From contig NZ_CP152413.1 in the NCBI RefSeq assembly GCF_038967635.1, positions 2,914,001 to 2,978,000 of the forward strand: a stretch of DNA of 64,000 bases, written 5' to 3'. Source of the DNA: Bradyrhizobium sp. B124. GTDB lineage: Bacteria; Pseudomonadota; Alphaproteobacteria; Rhizobiales; Xanthobacteraceae. This document shows, piece after piece, positions 45,014 to 53,010 of the stretch. A program made the translations under genes and the position numbers. Position 1 is the first letter of the stretch; each line of letters starts with the position of its first letter. The notes under the pieces are model-generated. The model saw only the letters and a list, made by a program, of their open reading frames with translations, was not told the DNA's origin and did not search any database.

Positions 45014-46804
45014 ATGAGACTTGTCCGCAGCATCGCAATTCTCATGGCGTTGAGCGCGTCGCCCTCACTCGCGGCGGACGCCCCGGCATGGACCGGCTGG
45101 AGCCACGATCTGTTCGCGCGCGCCACGACCGAGCAGCGCTTCGTCATCCTCGATCTCGAAGCGGTGTGGTGCCACTGGTGCCACGTGATGGAGAAGACGA
45201 CCTACGCCGACCCCAAGGTGCAGGAGCTGCTTGCAGCGAAATATCTCCCGGTCCGCGTCGACCAGGACGCCAATCCGGATCTGTCGAGCCGCTACGGCGA
45301 TTGGGGCTGGCCCGCGACCATCGTGTTCGCGCCCGACGGCAGCGAGATCGCCAAGATCAGGGGCTATATCGAGCCCGAGCGGATGCAGGCGCTGCTCAAG
45401 GCCATTATCGACGATCCCTCGCCGGGACCGTCGGTCGGCGAGGCGTTCGAGATCAAGCCCGCCACCTCGGCCTTTCTCGGCAAGGCGCAACGCGCTGAGC
45501 TGACCAGGACGTTCGACGAATCCTACGACGACAAGCTCGGCGGCTGGGGCGAGAACCAGAAATATATCGACGCCGACAGCCTCGACCTTGCGATCAGCCG
45601 GGCCGAAGCCGGCGACGCGACGGCAACAAAGCGCGCAAGGCAGACGCTCGATGCCGCGGTCGCGCTGATCGATCCGGTGTGGGGCGGCGTGTTCCAGTAT
45701 TCGGAGGCCGGCTCCTGGAGCCATCCGCATTTCGAGAAGATCATCTCGTTCCAGTCGCAATATCTGCGGCAGTACAGCCAGGCCTATGCGCAGTGGAAGG
45801 ATCCGAAATATCTCGCGGCCGCGCACGACGTCGCGCGTTACCTGACGGATGTCCTGCTGAGCCCCGACGGCGCCTTCTATGTCAGCCAGGACGCCGATCT
45901 CAATCATGACGTCGACGGCCACGTCTATTATGCGCTTGATGATGCCGCGCGCCGCAAGCTCGGCCTGCCGCGCATCGACAAGAACCTCTATGCGCGCGAG
46001 AACGGCTGGGCGATCTCGGGCCTCGTCGCCTATTACGACGCGAGCGCCGATCCCAAGGCGCTTGCGATCGCCGAGCGCGCAGCCAAATGGGTGCTCGCCA
46101 ATCGCGCGCTGCCGGACGGCGGCTTCCGCCATGGCGACAAGGATCGCGGCGGCCCGTTCCTCGGCGACTCCATCGCGATGGGACAGGCGCTGCTCGATCT
46201 GTACGCTGCGACCGGCAATCGCGACTGGCTGACATCCGCGGTGAAAGCCGGCGACTTCGCCGCGACGTTCCGCGACGACGCCGGCGGCTTCTTCACCTCG
46301 AAAACGTCGGAAGGCCAAGCCGGCGTCTTCGCCAAGCCCGCCAAGCTGATCGACGACCAGATCCAGGTCGCGCGCTTCATGAACATGCTCAATCGCTATG
46401 TCGGCAGCGACGGCACCCGCGAACAGGCGGCGCATGCGATGCGCTATCTCGGCGCGGCTTCGGACGAGACGCCGCGGCCGATGCCCGGCGTGCTGCTCGC
46501 CGATGAGGGGCTGGCCACGGAGCCGACGCATGTCACCATCGTCGGACACAAGGACGACGGCCGCGCGCAACGCCTGCATACGATCGCCCGCGCGCTGCCC
46601 GCCCGCTACAAGCGGCTCGAATGGCTCGACCCGCGCGAGGGCAAGCTGCCCAACCCGGACGTCGACTATCCGGACCTCGGCGAGCCCGCGGCCTTTGCGT
46701 GCAGCAACCGCATCTGCTCGTTCCCGGCGTTCAGTGCCGAGGAATTGCAGGCGAACGTGGCGCAGATGGCGAAGCTGAAGCCGGCACGCGCCGCGCAAAA
46801 CTGA
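45014..46804 (+). CDS. Secreted thioredoxin-domain/DUF255 protein (YyaL-like)
   Basis: A 596-residue protein with a signal peptide (about residues 1-20, ending PSLAA). An N-terminal thioredoxin fold (about 25-150) carries LEAVWCHWCHVMEKTTYAD, the WCHWCH redox motif of the DUF255/SSP411 family. The C-terminal half is an (alpha/alpha)6-type barrel with GGWGENQKYIDADSL and WSHPHFEKI. Most DUF255 proteins lack a signal peptide, so periplasmic location is notable. It lies between DoxX and the bufferin precursors, and a periplasmic thiol-redox role is an inference from context. Confidence 0.9.
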   Translation: MRLVRSIAILMALSASPSLAADAPAWTGWSHDLFARATTEQRFVILDLEAVWCHWCHVMEKTTYADPKVQELLAAKYLPVRVDQDANPDLSSRYGDWGWPATIVFAPDGSEIAKIRGYIEPERMQALLKAIIDDPSPGPSVGEAFEIKPATSAFLGKAQRAELTRTFDESYDDKLGGWGENQKYIDADSLDLAISRAEAGDATATKRARQTLDAAVALIDPVWGGVFQYSEAGSWSHPHFEKIISFQSQYLRQYSQAYAQWKDPKYLAAAHDVARYLTDVLLSPDGAFYVSQDADLNHDVDGHVYYALDDAARRKLGLPRIDKNLYARENGWAISGLVAYYDASADPKALAIAERAAKWVLANRALPDGGFRHGDKDRGGPFLGDSIAMGQALLDLYAATGNRDWLTSAVKAGDFAATFRDDAGGFFTSKTSEGQAGVFAKPAKLIDDQIQVARFMNMLNRYVGSDGTREQAAHAMRYLGAASDETPRPMPGVLLADEGLATEPTHVTIVGHKDDGRAQRLHTIARALPARYKRLEWLDPREGKLPNPDVDYPDLGEPAAFACSNRICSFPAFSAEELQANVAQMAKLKPARAAQN

Positions 46805-46931
46805 TTAAAATGCGCACAGTGCGATGCAGCAAACCGATCGGCCCGGCGCAATGAAATACTCTTTGGCCGACGGTGTTTGACATGGAGCAGGCGTCAGACC
46901 CGGCCCAAACAAGATTTTCTTTTGAAACGCT

Positions 46932-46957
46932 GTAACCAAATCGCCTGATACCCCGTA
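46932..46957 (+). promoter_or_regulatory. ECF-sigma-type promoter of first bufferin precursor
   Basis: GTAACC (46932-46937), 16 nt, CGTA (46954-46957) followed by GCT. GTAACC...CGnA resembles promoters of the SigF/ECF16 group in Caulobacter, which control bufferin genes there. The gap 46805-47106 holds no other feature. The ATG is about 150 nt downstream, leaving a long leader. Confidence 0.7.
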
Positions 46958-47106
46958 GCTGATCTTGGACGAGCACTCAAATCGCGGGAACCCTGCGATC
47001 TGATTGCTCTCCGAATATCCACCCGTTGTGCGGTCCGGGATCGAACGATCGAAGGATGCTCACGGGCCATGTTCTTTGCTTTCAAACAATCACCGAGGAG
47101 ATCGTC

Positions 47107-47370
47107 ATGAAGTTGAGTTCGAAGTCCGGCGCAACGCTCGCCGTCGCTGCGGCCACCCTGTTCCTCGCCGGCTCCGTGGTTTCGACCACCTCGACGCCCG
47201 CGAATGCCGCCATGGGCAAGTGCATGGCCGGCAATGCCTGCAAGGGCCAGAGCGCCTGCAAGGGCGGCGCGAATTCCTGCAAGGGCCTGAACGCCTGCAA
47301 GGGCACCGGCTTCTCGCTGAGCTCGGAAAAGCAGTGCAACGCGACGGGCGGCAAGTTCGTCAAGGGCTGA
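47107..47370 (+). CDS. Bufferin-type precursor peptide 1 (BufA2-like)
   Basis: An 87-residue secreted peptide. The signal peptide (about residues 1-35) ends at PANAA. The core has six Cys, four of them in CKG repeats: NACKGQSACKGG, NSCKGLNACKGTG, then a final KQC and a Lys-rich end. This matches the BufA2 class of bufferin metallophores, whose Cys residues are converted to thiooxazoles by a DUF692/MNIO enzyme and bind copper. GAGGAG precedes the ATG. It is 61% or more identical by eye in its signal and first repeats to the second precursor, suggesting tandem duplication (identity not computed precisely). Confidence 0.88.
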   Translation: MKLSSKSGATLAVAAATLFLAGSVVSTTSTPANAAMGKCMAGNACKGQSACKGGANSCKGLNACKGTGFSLSSEKQCNATGGKFVKG

Positions 47371-47384
47371 TCGCATCGCCCCAG

Positions 47385-47412
47385 GAAGGCCCGGCGACCG
47401 CGCCGGGCCTTC
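47385..47412 (+). terminator. Stem-loop after precursor gene 1
   Basis: GAAGGCCCGGC, a 6-nt loop and GCCGGGCCTTC form a perfect 11-bp stem starting 14 nt after the stop codon. No T-run follows, but the strength suggests termination or 3'-end protection of a short abundant mRNA. Confidence 0.6.
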
Positions 47413-47447
47413 TCACGCCAAGGCGCGGATAAATGATCCCGGCATTG

Positions 47448-47472
47448 GTAACCAAAGCAGACCACATCCGTA
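47448..47472 (+). promoter_or_regulatory. ECF-sigma-type promoter of second bufferin precursor
   Basis: GTAACC (47448-47453), 15 nt, CGTA (47469-47472) followed by GCT. It shares GTAACCAAA and CCGTAGCT with the promoter of precursor 1 but has one base less in the spacer. The ATG is about 80 nt downstream. Confidence 0.7.
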
Positions 47473-47554
47473 GCTAACTTTGGGTGCAGCCTTCGGCCAA
47501 CTCACACGGCTTGCGGGCGGCGCACCTTCAACCATCTTGCACAAGGAGACGCCC

Positions 47555-47812
47555 ATGAAGCTTACAACCAAGTCCGGTGCCACCCTCGCCGCCGCTGCAG
47601 CGACGCTTTTCCTGGCCGGAGCCGTGGTGTCGACGCAGTCCTACGCTGCGAGCGAAGGCAAATGCGTTGGCGCCAATGCCTGCAAGGGCCAGAGCGCCTG
47701 CAAGGGCGGCAACCACGCCTGCAAGGGTCAGAATGCCTGCAAGGGCCAGGGCTTTGCGGAGATGACGAAGGCCGACTGCACCGCGGCGAAGGGCAAGTTC
47801 AAGGCCGGGTGA
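47555..47812 (+). CDS. Bufferin-type precursor peptide 2 (BufA2-like)
   Basis: An 85-residue paralogue of the preceding gene. It starts MKLTTKSGATLAAAAATLF, has a signal peptide ending near QSYAA, and a core NACKGQSACKGG...HACKGQNACKGQG with six Cys in all, four in CKG repeats, and a last ADC before a Lys-rich tail. AAGGAG precedes the ATG. It has its own promoter motif and its own 3' stem-loop. Modification by the downstream DUF692 enzyme is inferred. Confidence 0.88.
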   Translation: MKLTTKSGATLAAAAATLFLAGAVVSTQSYAASEGKCVGANACKGQSACKGGNHACKGQNACKGQGFAEMTKADCTAAKGKFKAG

Positions 47813-47827
47813 ACGGATCGGACCAAG

Positions 47828-47853
47828 CGGGGCCCGGTGTAGGCCGGGCCTCG
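47828..47853 (+). terminator. Stem-loop between precursor 2 and bufB
   Basis: CGGGGCCCGG, 6 nt, CCGGGCCTCG form a 10-bp stem with one G-T pair, followed by TTT. It probably reduces read-through, so the catalytic partners would be made in smaller amounts than the peptides. Confidence 0.6.
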
Positions 47854-47915
47854 TTTCCATGATAGTTCTTTTAAGTTGGGCGCCACGATCCTGGCGCCGG
47901 AAGCGCGGAGCCGCC

Positions 47916-48815
47916 ATGAACGTTGCGAGCCGATCACCGGACAAGTCGGTGCTCGCAGAGCGCCCGCTGCAGTCGGCCAAGCCGCCCTTCCTCGGCTTCG
48001 GCCTCGGCCTGCGTGCCCAGCACTACGACGAGATATTGAACGGCAATCCGCCGATCGACTGGTTCGAGGTGATCAGCGAGAACTACATGCTGCCGGGCGG
48101 CCAGCCGCTGCGCATTCTCGACCGGATCTGCACGCGCTATCCCGTGGTGATGCACGGCGTCTCGCTGTCGATCGCCTCCACCGCGCCGCCGAACTTCGAC
48201 TATCTGCAAGGCCTGAAGGACCTCGCAACGCGCGTGCAGCCGAAATGGGTGTCCGACCATCTGTGCTGGACAGGCGTGCACGGCAAGAACCTGCACGATC
48301 TGCTGCCGATCCCCTATACGCAGGAGGCGCTCGATCACGTCGTGAGCCGGGTGCAGCTGGTGCAGGATTTCCTCGGCCGCGCCATCGTGCTCGAGAATGT
48401 CTCGACCTATGTGCAGTTCAACAATTCCGAGATGACGGAGTGGGAATTCCTCTCCGAGCTGTCGCGCCGCTCCGGCTGCTGGCTGCTGTTCGACATCAAC
48501 AATGTCTATGTCAGCGCCTTCAACCACGGCTACGATCCGATGGCCTTCCTCAACGGCATTCCCGCCGATCGCGTGGTGCAATTCCACATGGCGGGCCACA
48601 GCCATATGGGCACCCACATCATCGACACACACGACCATCCGGTGTGCGAGGATGTCTGGGACCTCTATGTTGCGGCCTTGAAGCGGTTCGGACGCGTCTC
48701 GACCATGATCGAGCGCGACGACAACATCCCGCCGCTCGACGAATTGCTGCACGAGGTCGACCGCACCCGCGAGATCGCCGAGCAGGTGCTGCCCGTGGGC
48801 ACGCCGGCGGCATGA
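47916..48815 (+). CDS. bufB: DUF692 (MNIO) peptide-modifying enzyme, BufB
   Basis: A 299-aa TIM-barrel protein of the DUF692/MbnB (multinuclear non-heme iron oxidase) family. Conserved iron ligands appear in the segments VVMHGVSLSI, SDHLCWTG, VLENVSTYVQF, FDINNVYVSAFNHG, FHMAGHSH and DTHDHPV. Family members oxidise Cys of a partner peptide, to thiooxazole in bufferins. The ATG at 47916 follows GGAG. It lies after two precursor genes and overlaps bufC by 4 nt. Confidence 0.93.
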   Translation: MNVASRSPDKSVLAERPLQSAKPPFLGFGLGLRAQHYDEILNGNPPIDWFEVISENYMLPGGQPLRILDRICTRYPVVMHGVSLSIASTAPPNFDYLQGLKDLATRVQPKWVSDHLCWTGVHGKNLHDLLPIPYTQEALDHVVSRVQLVQDFLGRAIVLENVSTYVQFNNSEMTEWEFLSELSRRSGCWLLFDINNVYVSAFNHGYDPMAFLNGIPADRVVQFHMAGHSHMGTHIIDTHDHPVCEDVWDLYVAALKRFGRVSTMIERDDNIPPLDELLHEVDRTREIAEQVLPVGTPAA

Positions 48816-49597
48816 GCGACTTCGCGCGCCAGCAGAGCGAGTTTCAGCACGCCATCCTCAGCGGCGACGACGGCATCCTGACCGAAATCCTCGACAGCCC
48901 CAAGGAGACGCGCGCCACGCTGTTCGGCGTTTATCGCCATGCCTACGGCTCGCGGCTGGTCGAGGCGATGCGCAACGACCACGAGCTGCTGCATCGCTAT
49001 CTCGGCGACGAGATGTTCGACGAGATGGGCCATGCCTACGTCAAGGCACGGCCGTCCGAGCACCCGAACCTGCGCTGGTTCTCGCAGGGATTGCCGGACT
49101 TCCTGAAGGCCACCCCACCGTACAGCAACCATCCGGTGCTCGCCGACCTCGCCGCGCTGGAGAAGGCATTGAACGACGCCTTCGACGCCGCTGAAGGCGC
49201 CGTGCTGGCGCTGGAGGCGATGGCCGGTTTCGCGCCCGAGCAATGGAACGACCTGGTGTTCCAGCCGCATCCGAGCGCTGCGAGGCTCGACCTGTCGACC
49301 AATGCCGCAGCGGTCTGGATGGCACTGAAGAACGACGAGACGCCGTCCGAGGCGGAGACGCTCGCCGAACCCGCGCGTCTCCTGATCTGGCGTCAGGACA
49401 CCACGTCGATGTTCCGCGAGCTGCCGACGGAGGAAGCGATGATGTGGGACGAAGCCTCCGATGGCGTTCCGTTCGGCGTGCTCTGCGAGATGCTCGCGAC
49501 CTACGACGATCCCGACAATGCGGCAGCGCGCGGCGCCGGCTATCTGCATGGCTGGATCACGGCGGGACTTCTAATGGCGGCTTCCATCCGCAAATAG
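48812..49597 (+). CDS. bufC: DUF2063 protein, BufC partner of the MNIO enzyme
   Basis: A 261-aa protein with the N-terminal DUF2063 region (QSEFQHAILSGDDGILTEIL to LRWFSQGLPDFL), the usual partner of DUF692 in metallopeptide clusters; the analogous protein recognises the precursor and docks it on the enzyme. The 4-nt ATGA overlap with bufB implies fixed stoichiometry. The second half is a variable domain. Confidence 0.9.
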   Translation: MSDFARQQSEFQHAILSGDDGILTEILDSPKETRATLFGVYRHAYGSRLVEAMRNDHELLHRYLGDEMFDEMGHAYVKARPSEHPNLRWFSQGLPDFLKATPPYSNHPVLADLAALEKALNDAFDAAEGAVLALEAMAGFAPEQWNDLVFQPHPSAARLDLSTNAAAVWMALKNDETPSEAETLAEPARLLIWRQDTTSMFRELPTEEAMMWDEASDGVPFGVLCEMLATYDDPDNAAARGAGYLHGWITAGLLMAASIRK

Positions 49598-49617
49598 AGG
49601 GCCCGCGGCATGACGCG

Positions 49618-50607
49618 ATGAAGAGCATCCCGACATATCGCGTAATCGCCGCCGCGATGCTGGTCGCGGCAATCCTCATCGGCATCGCATCGTGTCACGT
49701 CAAGGCGCAGTCCGAGTTCATGCGCGGCGAGGGCATGCCTTACGACGCCTTCGACCGGCTGCCCAAGACCGATCTCGACGTCGCCGGCGCCACCATCCAT
49801 GTTGGGTTCGCACCCGGCGAGATGGCGCTGCCGAAGGACAGGATATTCGACTGGATCAAGGCGTCCGCCCGCGCGGTCTCGATCTATTACGGCCGGTTTC
49901 CCGTCAGCTCGTTGCGGCTCTTGATCGTGCCGGTCGACGGTTCGCGCGTTCGCGGCGGCACCACATGGGGCTATCGCGGCGCTGCGATCCGGCTGCCGAT
50001 CGGCCGCGACGCGGGCACCGGCGATCTCAAGCGCGACTGGGTGATCGTGCACGAGATGGTGCACACCGCCCTGCCCGATCTCGACGACCGCTATGCCTGG
50101 CTGTCGGAAGGGCTTGCGGTCTATGTCGAGCCGGTCGCGCGGGTGCAGGCCGGCGATCTCACGGCGCGCGAGATCTGGCTGGCGATGCTGCGCGACATGC
50201 CCAAGGGCCTGCCGCAGGCCGGCGACGAGGGCCTCGACCATACCGACACCTGGGGCCGGAAATACTGGGGCGGCGCGATGTTCTGCCTGTTCGCCGATGT
50301 CGAGATCCGCAAGCGCACCGGCAACAAATTCGGCCTGCAGGATGCGATGCGCGGCGTGCTCGCCGCTGGCGGCAATCACGAGAAGGACTGGCCGATCGCG
50401 CGGGTGCTCTCGACCGCCGACAGGGTGGTCGGCGTCGACGTGCTGACGCGGCTGCACGGCGAATGGGGATCGAAGGCGGTGACGCCCGATCTCGCCGCGC
50501 TGTGGCGCGACCTCGGCGTCAGGCTGCAGGGCGACAGCGTCGAATTCGACGACCGCGCACCGCTGGCCGATATCCGCAAGGCGATCACCGAAGCACGCGC
50601 GCGCTGA
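49618..50607 (+). CDS. Secreted HExxH metalloprotease-like protein
   Basis: A 329-aa protein with an N-terminal hydrophobic segment and LIGIASC, a plausible lipobox with Cys26, so it may be a lipoprotein. The motif VHEMVHT (His145, Glu146, His149) plus Glu164 in AWLSEGLAVY is a gluzincin-type zinc site resembling the peptidase MA-like group. The gene begins 20 nt after bufC and is on the same strand; it may therefore be part of the bufferin transcript, for example in leader or peptide processing, but this is an inference. Confidence 0.8.
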   Translation: MKSIPTYRVIAAAMLVAAILIGIASCHVKAQSEFMRGEGMPYDAFDRLPKTDLDVAGATIHVGFAPGEMALPKDRIFDWIKASARAVSIYYGRFPVSSLRLLIVPVDGSRVRGGTTWGYRGAAIRLPIGRDAGTGDLKRDWVIVHEMVHTALPDLDDRYAWLSEGLAVYVEPVARVQAGDLTAREIWLAMLRDMPKGLPQAGDEGLDHTDTWGRKYWGGAMFCLFADVEIRKRTGNKFGLQDAMRGVLAAGGNHEKDWPIARVLSTADRVVGVDVLTRLHGEWGSKAVTPDLAALWRDLGVRLQGDSVEFDDRAPLADIRKAITEARAR

Positions 50608-50621
50608 AGCGCGCTTTCTTG

Positions 50622-50668
50622 AGCATGATCTGTTCGGAAAACCGCTTCGCACTTTTCCGGATCATGCT
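50622..50668. repeat. AGCATGA palindromic repeat, copy 2
   Basis: Nearly the same sequence as at 12350-12395: AGCATGATC at one end, GATCATGCT at the other, with CGGAAAACCGCTTCGCAC and TTTTCCGG inside. It follows the metalloprotease gene and precedes SulP. Confidence 0.8.
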
Positions 50669-50769
50669 GTAGCAACCCGCTTCGCGGCTGCACACGGCCC
50701 AACTGCGCTGGATTTTGCCGGCGCGATGTCGGACTATCGGCGAATCGCCGCAATCCTCACGGGAGACCG

Positions 50770-52458
50770 ATGGCCGACGTTCATCAGACACGCGCCAACT
50801 GGCCGATCTTCCGTTCACTCAGCGCGTTCCGGCCGGGCGACTTGCCGGGCGATCTGATCGCCGGGCTGACGCTCGCCGCGATCGCGATCCCCGAGCAAAT
50901 GGCGACCGCGCGGCTCGGCGGGTTCTCGCCGCAGATCGGCTTCTTCGCCTTCATGGCCGGCTCGCTCGGCTTTGCGATGTTCGGCGCCAACCGCTTCCTG
51001 TCCTGCGGCGCCGATTCCACGATCACGCCGATCTTCGCGGCCGGCCTGGCGCTGATGGCGACCGCTGGGACACCCGACTATCAGTCGCTGGCGATGGCAC
51101 TGGCGCTGATGGTCGGCGCGATCATGATCGCGGGCGGCCTGTTCAAGCTCGGCTGGATCGCCAATCTGCTGTCGACGCCGGTGACGGTCGGCTTCCTCGC
51201 CGGCATTTCCGTCCACATCCTGGTCTCGCAGCTGCCCGGCGTGCTCGGCCTGACCACGCCGGACGGGCCGACGCTCTACAAGCTCGGGGTCCTCGCCGAG
51301 AAGATCGGCCAGACCAACTTCTACACGCTGGCGATCGGCCTTGGCGTGCTGGCGCTGGTTGCCGGATCGGAGAAGATCAGCGCGCGGATTCCGGGCGCGC
51401 TGATCGGCCTTGTCGTGGCCACCATCGCGGTTGTCGCCGGCCATCTCGAAAGCAAGGGCGTCAAGGTGGTCGGCACCGTGCCCGGGTCGCTGCCGACACC
51501 ATCGTTTCCGGACATCGCGCCGGAGCGATGGATCAAATTGTTGTCGCTGGCGATCCTGATCGCCATTGTCGTCATGGTGCAGACCGCGGCGACGACGCGT
51601 TCGTTTCTATCAGATCCGGACAAGCCGGCCGACGTCGACCGCGACTTCCTCGGCGCCGGTGCCGGCAGCCTGCTCGCCGGCCTGTTCGGCGCCTTCCCCG
51701 TCAACGCCAGCCCGCCGCGCACCGGCATCGTCTCGGAGACCGGCGGACGCACGCAGCTCGCCGGGATGTTTGCCGCGGCCATCGTGCTCGCGCTGTTGGC
51801 GTTCGGCGCGACGCTGCTGCAGCACGTGCCCGACGCGGCGCTCGGCGGCGTGCTGCTGTTTGTCGCGCTGCGCATCATCCGCGTAAATCAGATCGTCACG
51901 ATCTTCCGCCAGTCGTTCTACGAATTCCTGCTGGTGGTGGCGACGGCCGCCGCGATCATCGTGCTGCCGATCGAGCAAGGCGTCGCGGTCGGCATCGCGC
52001 TGTCGCTGCTGCACGGCATCTGGACCACGACGCAGGGCCAGCTGGTGGAGCTCGTCCACGTGCCCGGCACCACGATCTGGTGGCCGACCGGCCCGCACGT
52101 CACCGGCGAGCGCAGGCCCGGCACTGCCGTGGTCGGCCTGCAGGCGCCTTTGTCGTTCCTCAACGCGGAAGGTTTTCACAGCGGCGTGCTCAAGACCATC
52201 GGCCGCGCGACGCCCAAGCCGCGGTTGCTGGTGATCGAGGCCAGCGGCATGATCGAGATCGACTTCACGGCGGCACAAGCGCTGCGCGACCTGTTTCGCG
52301 AGTGCCGCGATGACGGCCTGACCGTGGCCGTGGCGCGGCTCGAATCCTCCCGCGCCCAGGAGGCGTTCGAGCGCTTCGATCTCTACACCGTCCTGCCGAG
52401 GGACCACGTCTTCCACAGCGTCGATGAAGCGGTCCGCACGCTGGGCGCGCAGAGCTAA
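50770..52458 (+). CDS. SulP family anion transporter with STAS domain
   Basis: A 562-aa protein with the SulP membrane domain (about residues 20-400, from LPGDLIAGLTLAAIAIPEQMATARLGG) and a C-terminal STAS domain (about 440-555, LLVIEASGMIEIDFTAAQALRDL). SulP proteins carry sulfate, bicarbonate or dicarboxylates; the substrate cannot be read here. It is 562 aa, standard length. Confidence 0.92.
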   Translation: MADVHQTRANWPIFRSLSAFRPGDLPGDLIAGLTLAAIAIPEQMATARLGGFSPQIGFFAFMAGSLGFAMFGANRFLSCGADSTITPIFAAGLALMATAGTPDYQSLAMALALMVGAIMIAGGLFKLGWIANLLSTPVTVGFLAGISVHILVSQLPGVLGLTTPDGPTLYKLGVLAEKIGQTNFYTLAIGLGVLALVAGSEKISARIPGALIGLVVATIAVVAGHLESKGVKVVGTVPGSLPTPSFPDIAPERWIKLLSLAILIAIVVMVQTAATTRSFLSDPDKPADVDRDFLGAGAGSLLAGLFGAFPVNASPPRTGIVSETGGRTQLAGMFAAAIVLALLAFGATLLQHVPDAALGGVLLFVALRIIRVNQIVTIFRQSFYEFLLVVATAAAIIVLPIEQGVAVGIALSLLHGIWTTTQGQLVELVHVPGTTIWWPTGPHVTGERRPGTAVVGLQAPLSFLNAEGFHSGVLKTIGRATPKPRLLVIEASGMIEIDFTAAQALRDLFRECRDDGLTVAVARLESSRAQEAFERFDLYTVLPRDHVFHSVDEAVRTLGAQS

Positions 52459-52481
52459 AAATTGGTGAGATCGGGAGCTGC

Positions 52482-52568
52482 GTAGCCCGGATGAAGCGAA
52501 GCGCAATCCGGGATTCTTTCGCGCGTTGATGAACTCTCCCGGATTGCGCTTCGCTCCATCCGGGCTAC
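52482..52568. repeat. GTAGCCCGGATGAAG long inverted repeat, copy 1
   Basis: GTAGCCCGGATG...AAGCGCAATCCGGGA at the left is mirrored by CCCGGATTGCGCTTCG...CATCCGGGCTAC at the right, about 33-bp arms with one extra G in the left arm. A second copy with base-paired changes is at 61488. It lies in the gap between convergent SulP and the next gene. Confidence 0.85.
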
Positions 52569-52585
52569 TGGGACTCGCCTTCAAC

Positions 52586-52978
52586 TCAAGCCTGCTCGCC
52601 CTCGAGCGTCGGATGCTCCTTCAGCACCTCGGCCTTGATCGAGCCGGCGTGGATGGCGCGGAACAGCGCCCGCCCGGTCTTGATGTTGTTGGCCTTCATG
52701 CAGAGGCCGACGATCTCGCGCACCGCGGAATCCCGCACCAGCTCGTCGGAGATCTTCATCGCGGTCTGCATCGCGACCTTGGCGGCACGCTCGTAGCGAT
52801 CGCGCTCGATCTGCTGCTTCTCCGGCGAGCGCTTGCCGGGCGAGCCGATCGCCTCGGCGCAGCCGGACGCATCGCGGCAGATCGCACGAATCCGCTGCGC
52901 AGCCTCGATGTCGCCGAGCGGCTGCACCACGGGATCGTCCCAGATATCCTTCCGCTTGGCCTTGCTGAACCACGACAT
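52586..52978 (-). CDS. Uncharacterised small helical protein (130 aa)
   Basis: I do not recognise a named family. The protein begins MSWFSKAKRKDIWDDP and is charged and mostly helical, with QQIERDRYERAAKVAMQTAMKISDELV; there is no signal peptide or membrane helix. Two Cys (AICRDASGCAEAI) and a later Cys near LCMKANNIK are present. A longer in-frame open frame continues into the neighbouring oxidase gene and was not used. The start at 52978 is the first ATG in the region. Confidence 0.65.
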   Translation of the reverse strand: MSWFSKAKRKDIWDDPVVQPLGDIEAAQRIRAICRDASGCAEAIGSPGKRSPEKQQIERDRYERAAKVAMQTAMKISDELVRDSAVREIVGLCMKANNIKTGRALFRAIHAGSIKAEVLKEHPTLEGEQA

Positions 52979-53010
52979 TGCAACGCCCTGTGGCCGGAAT
53001 ATCCGATCGG

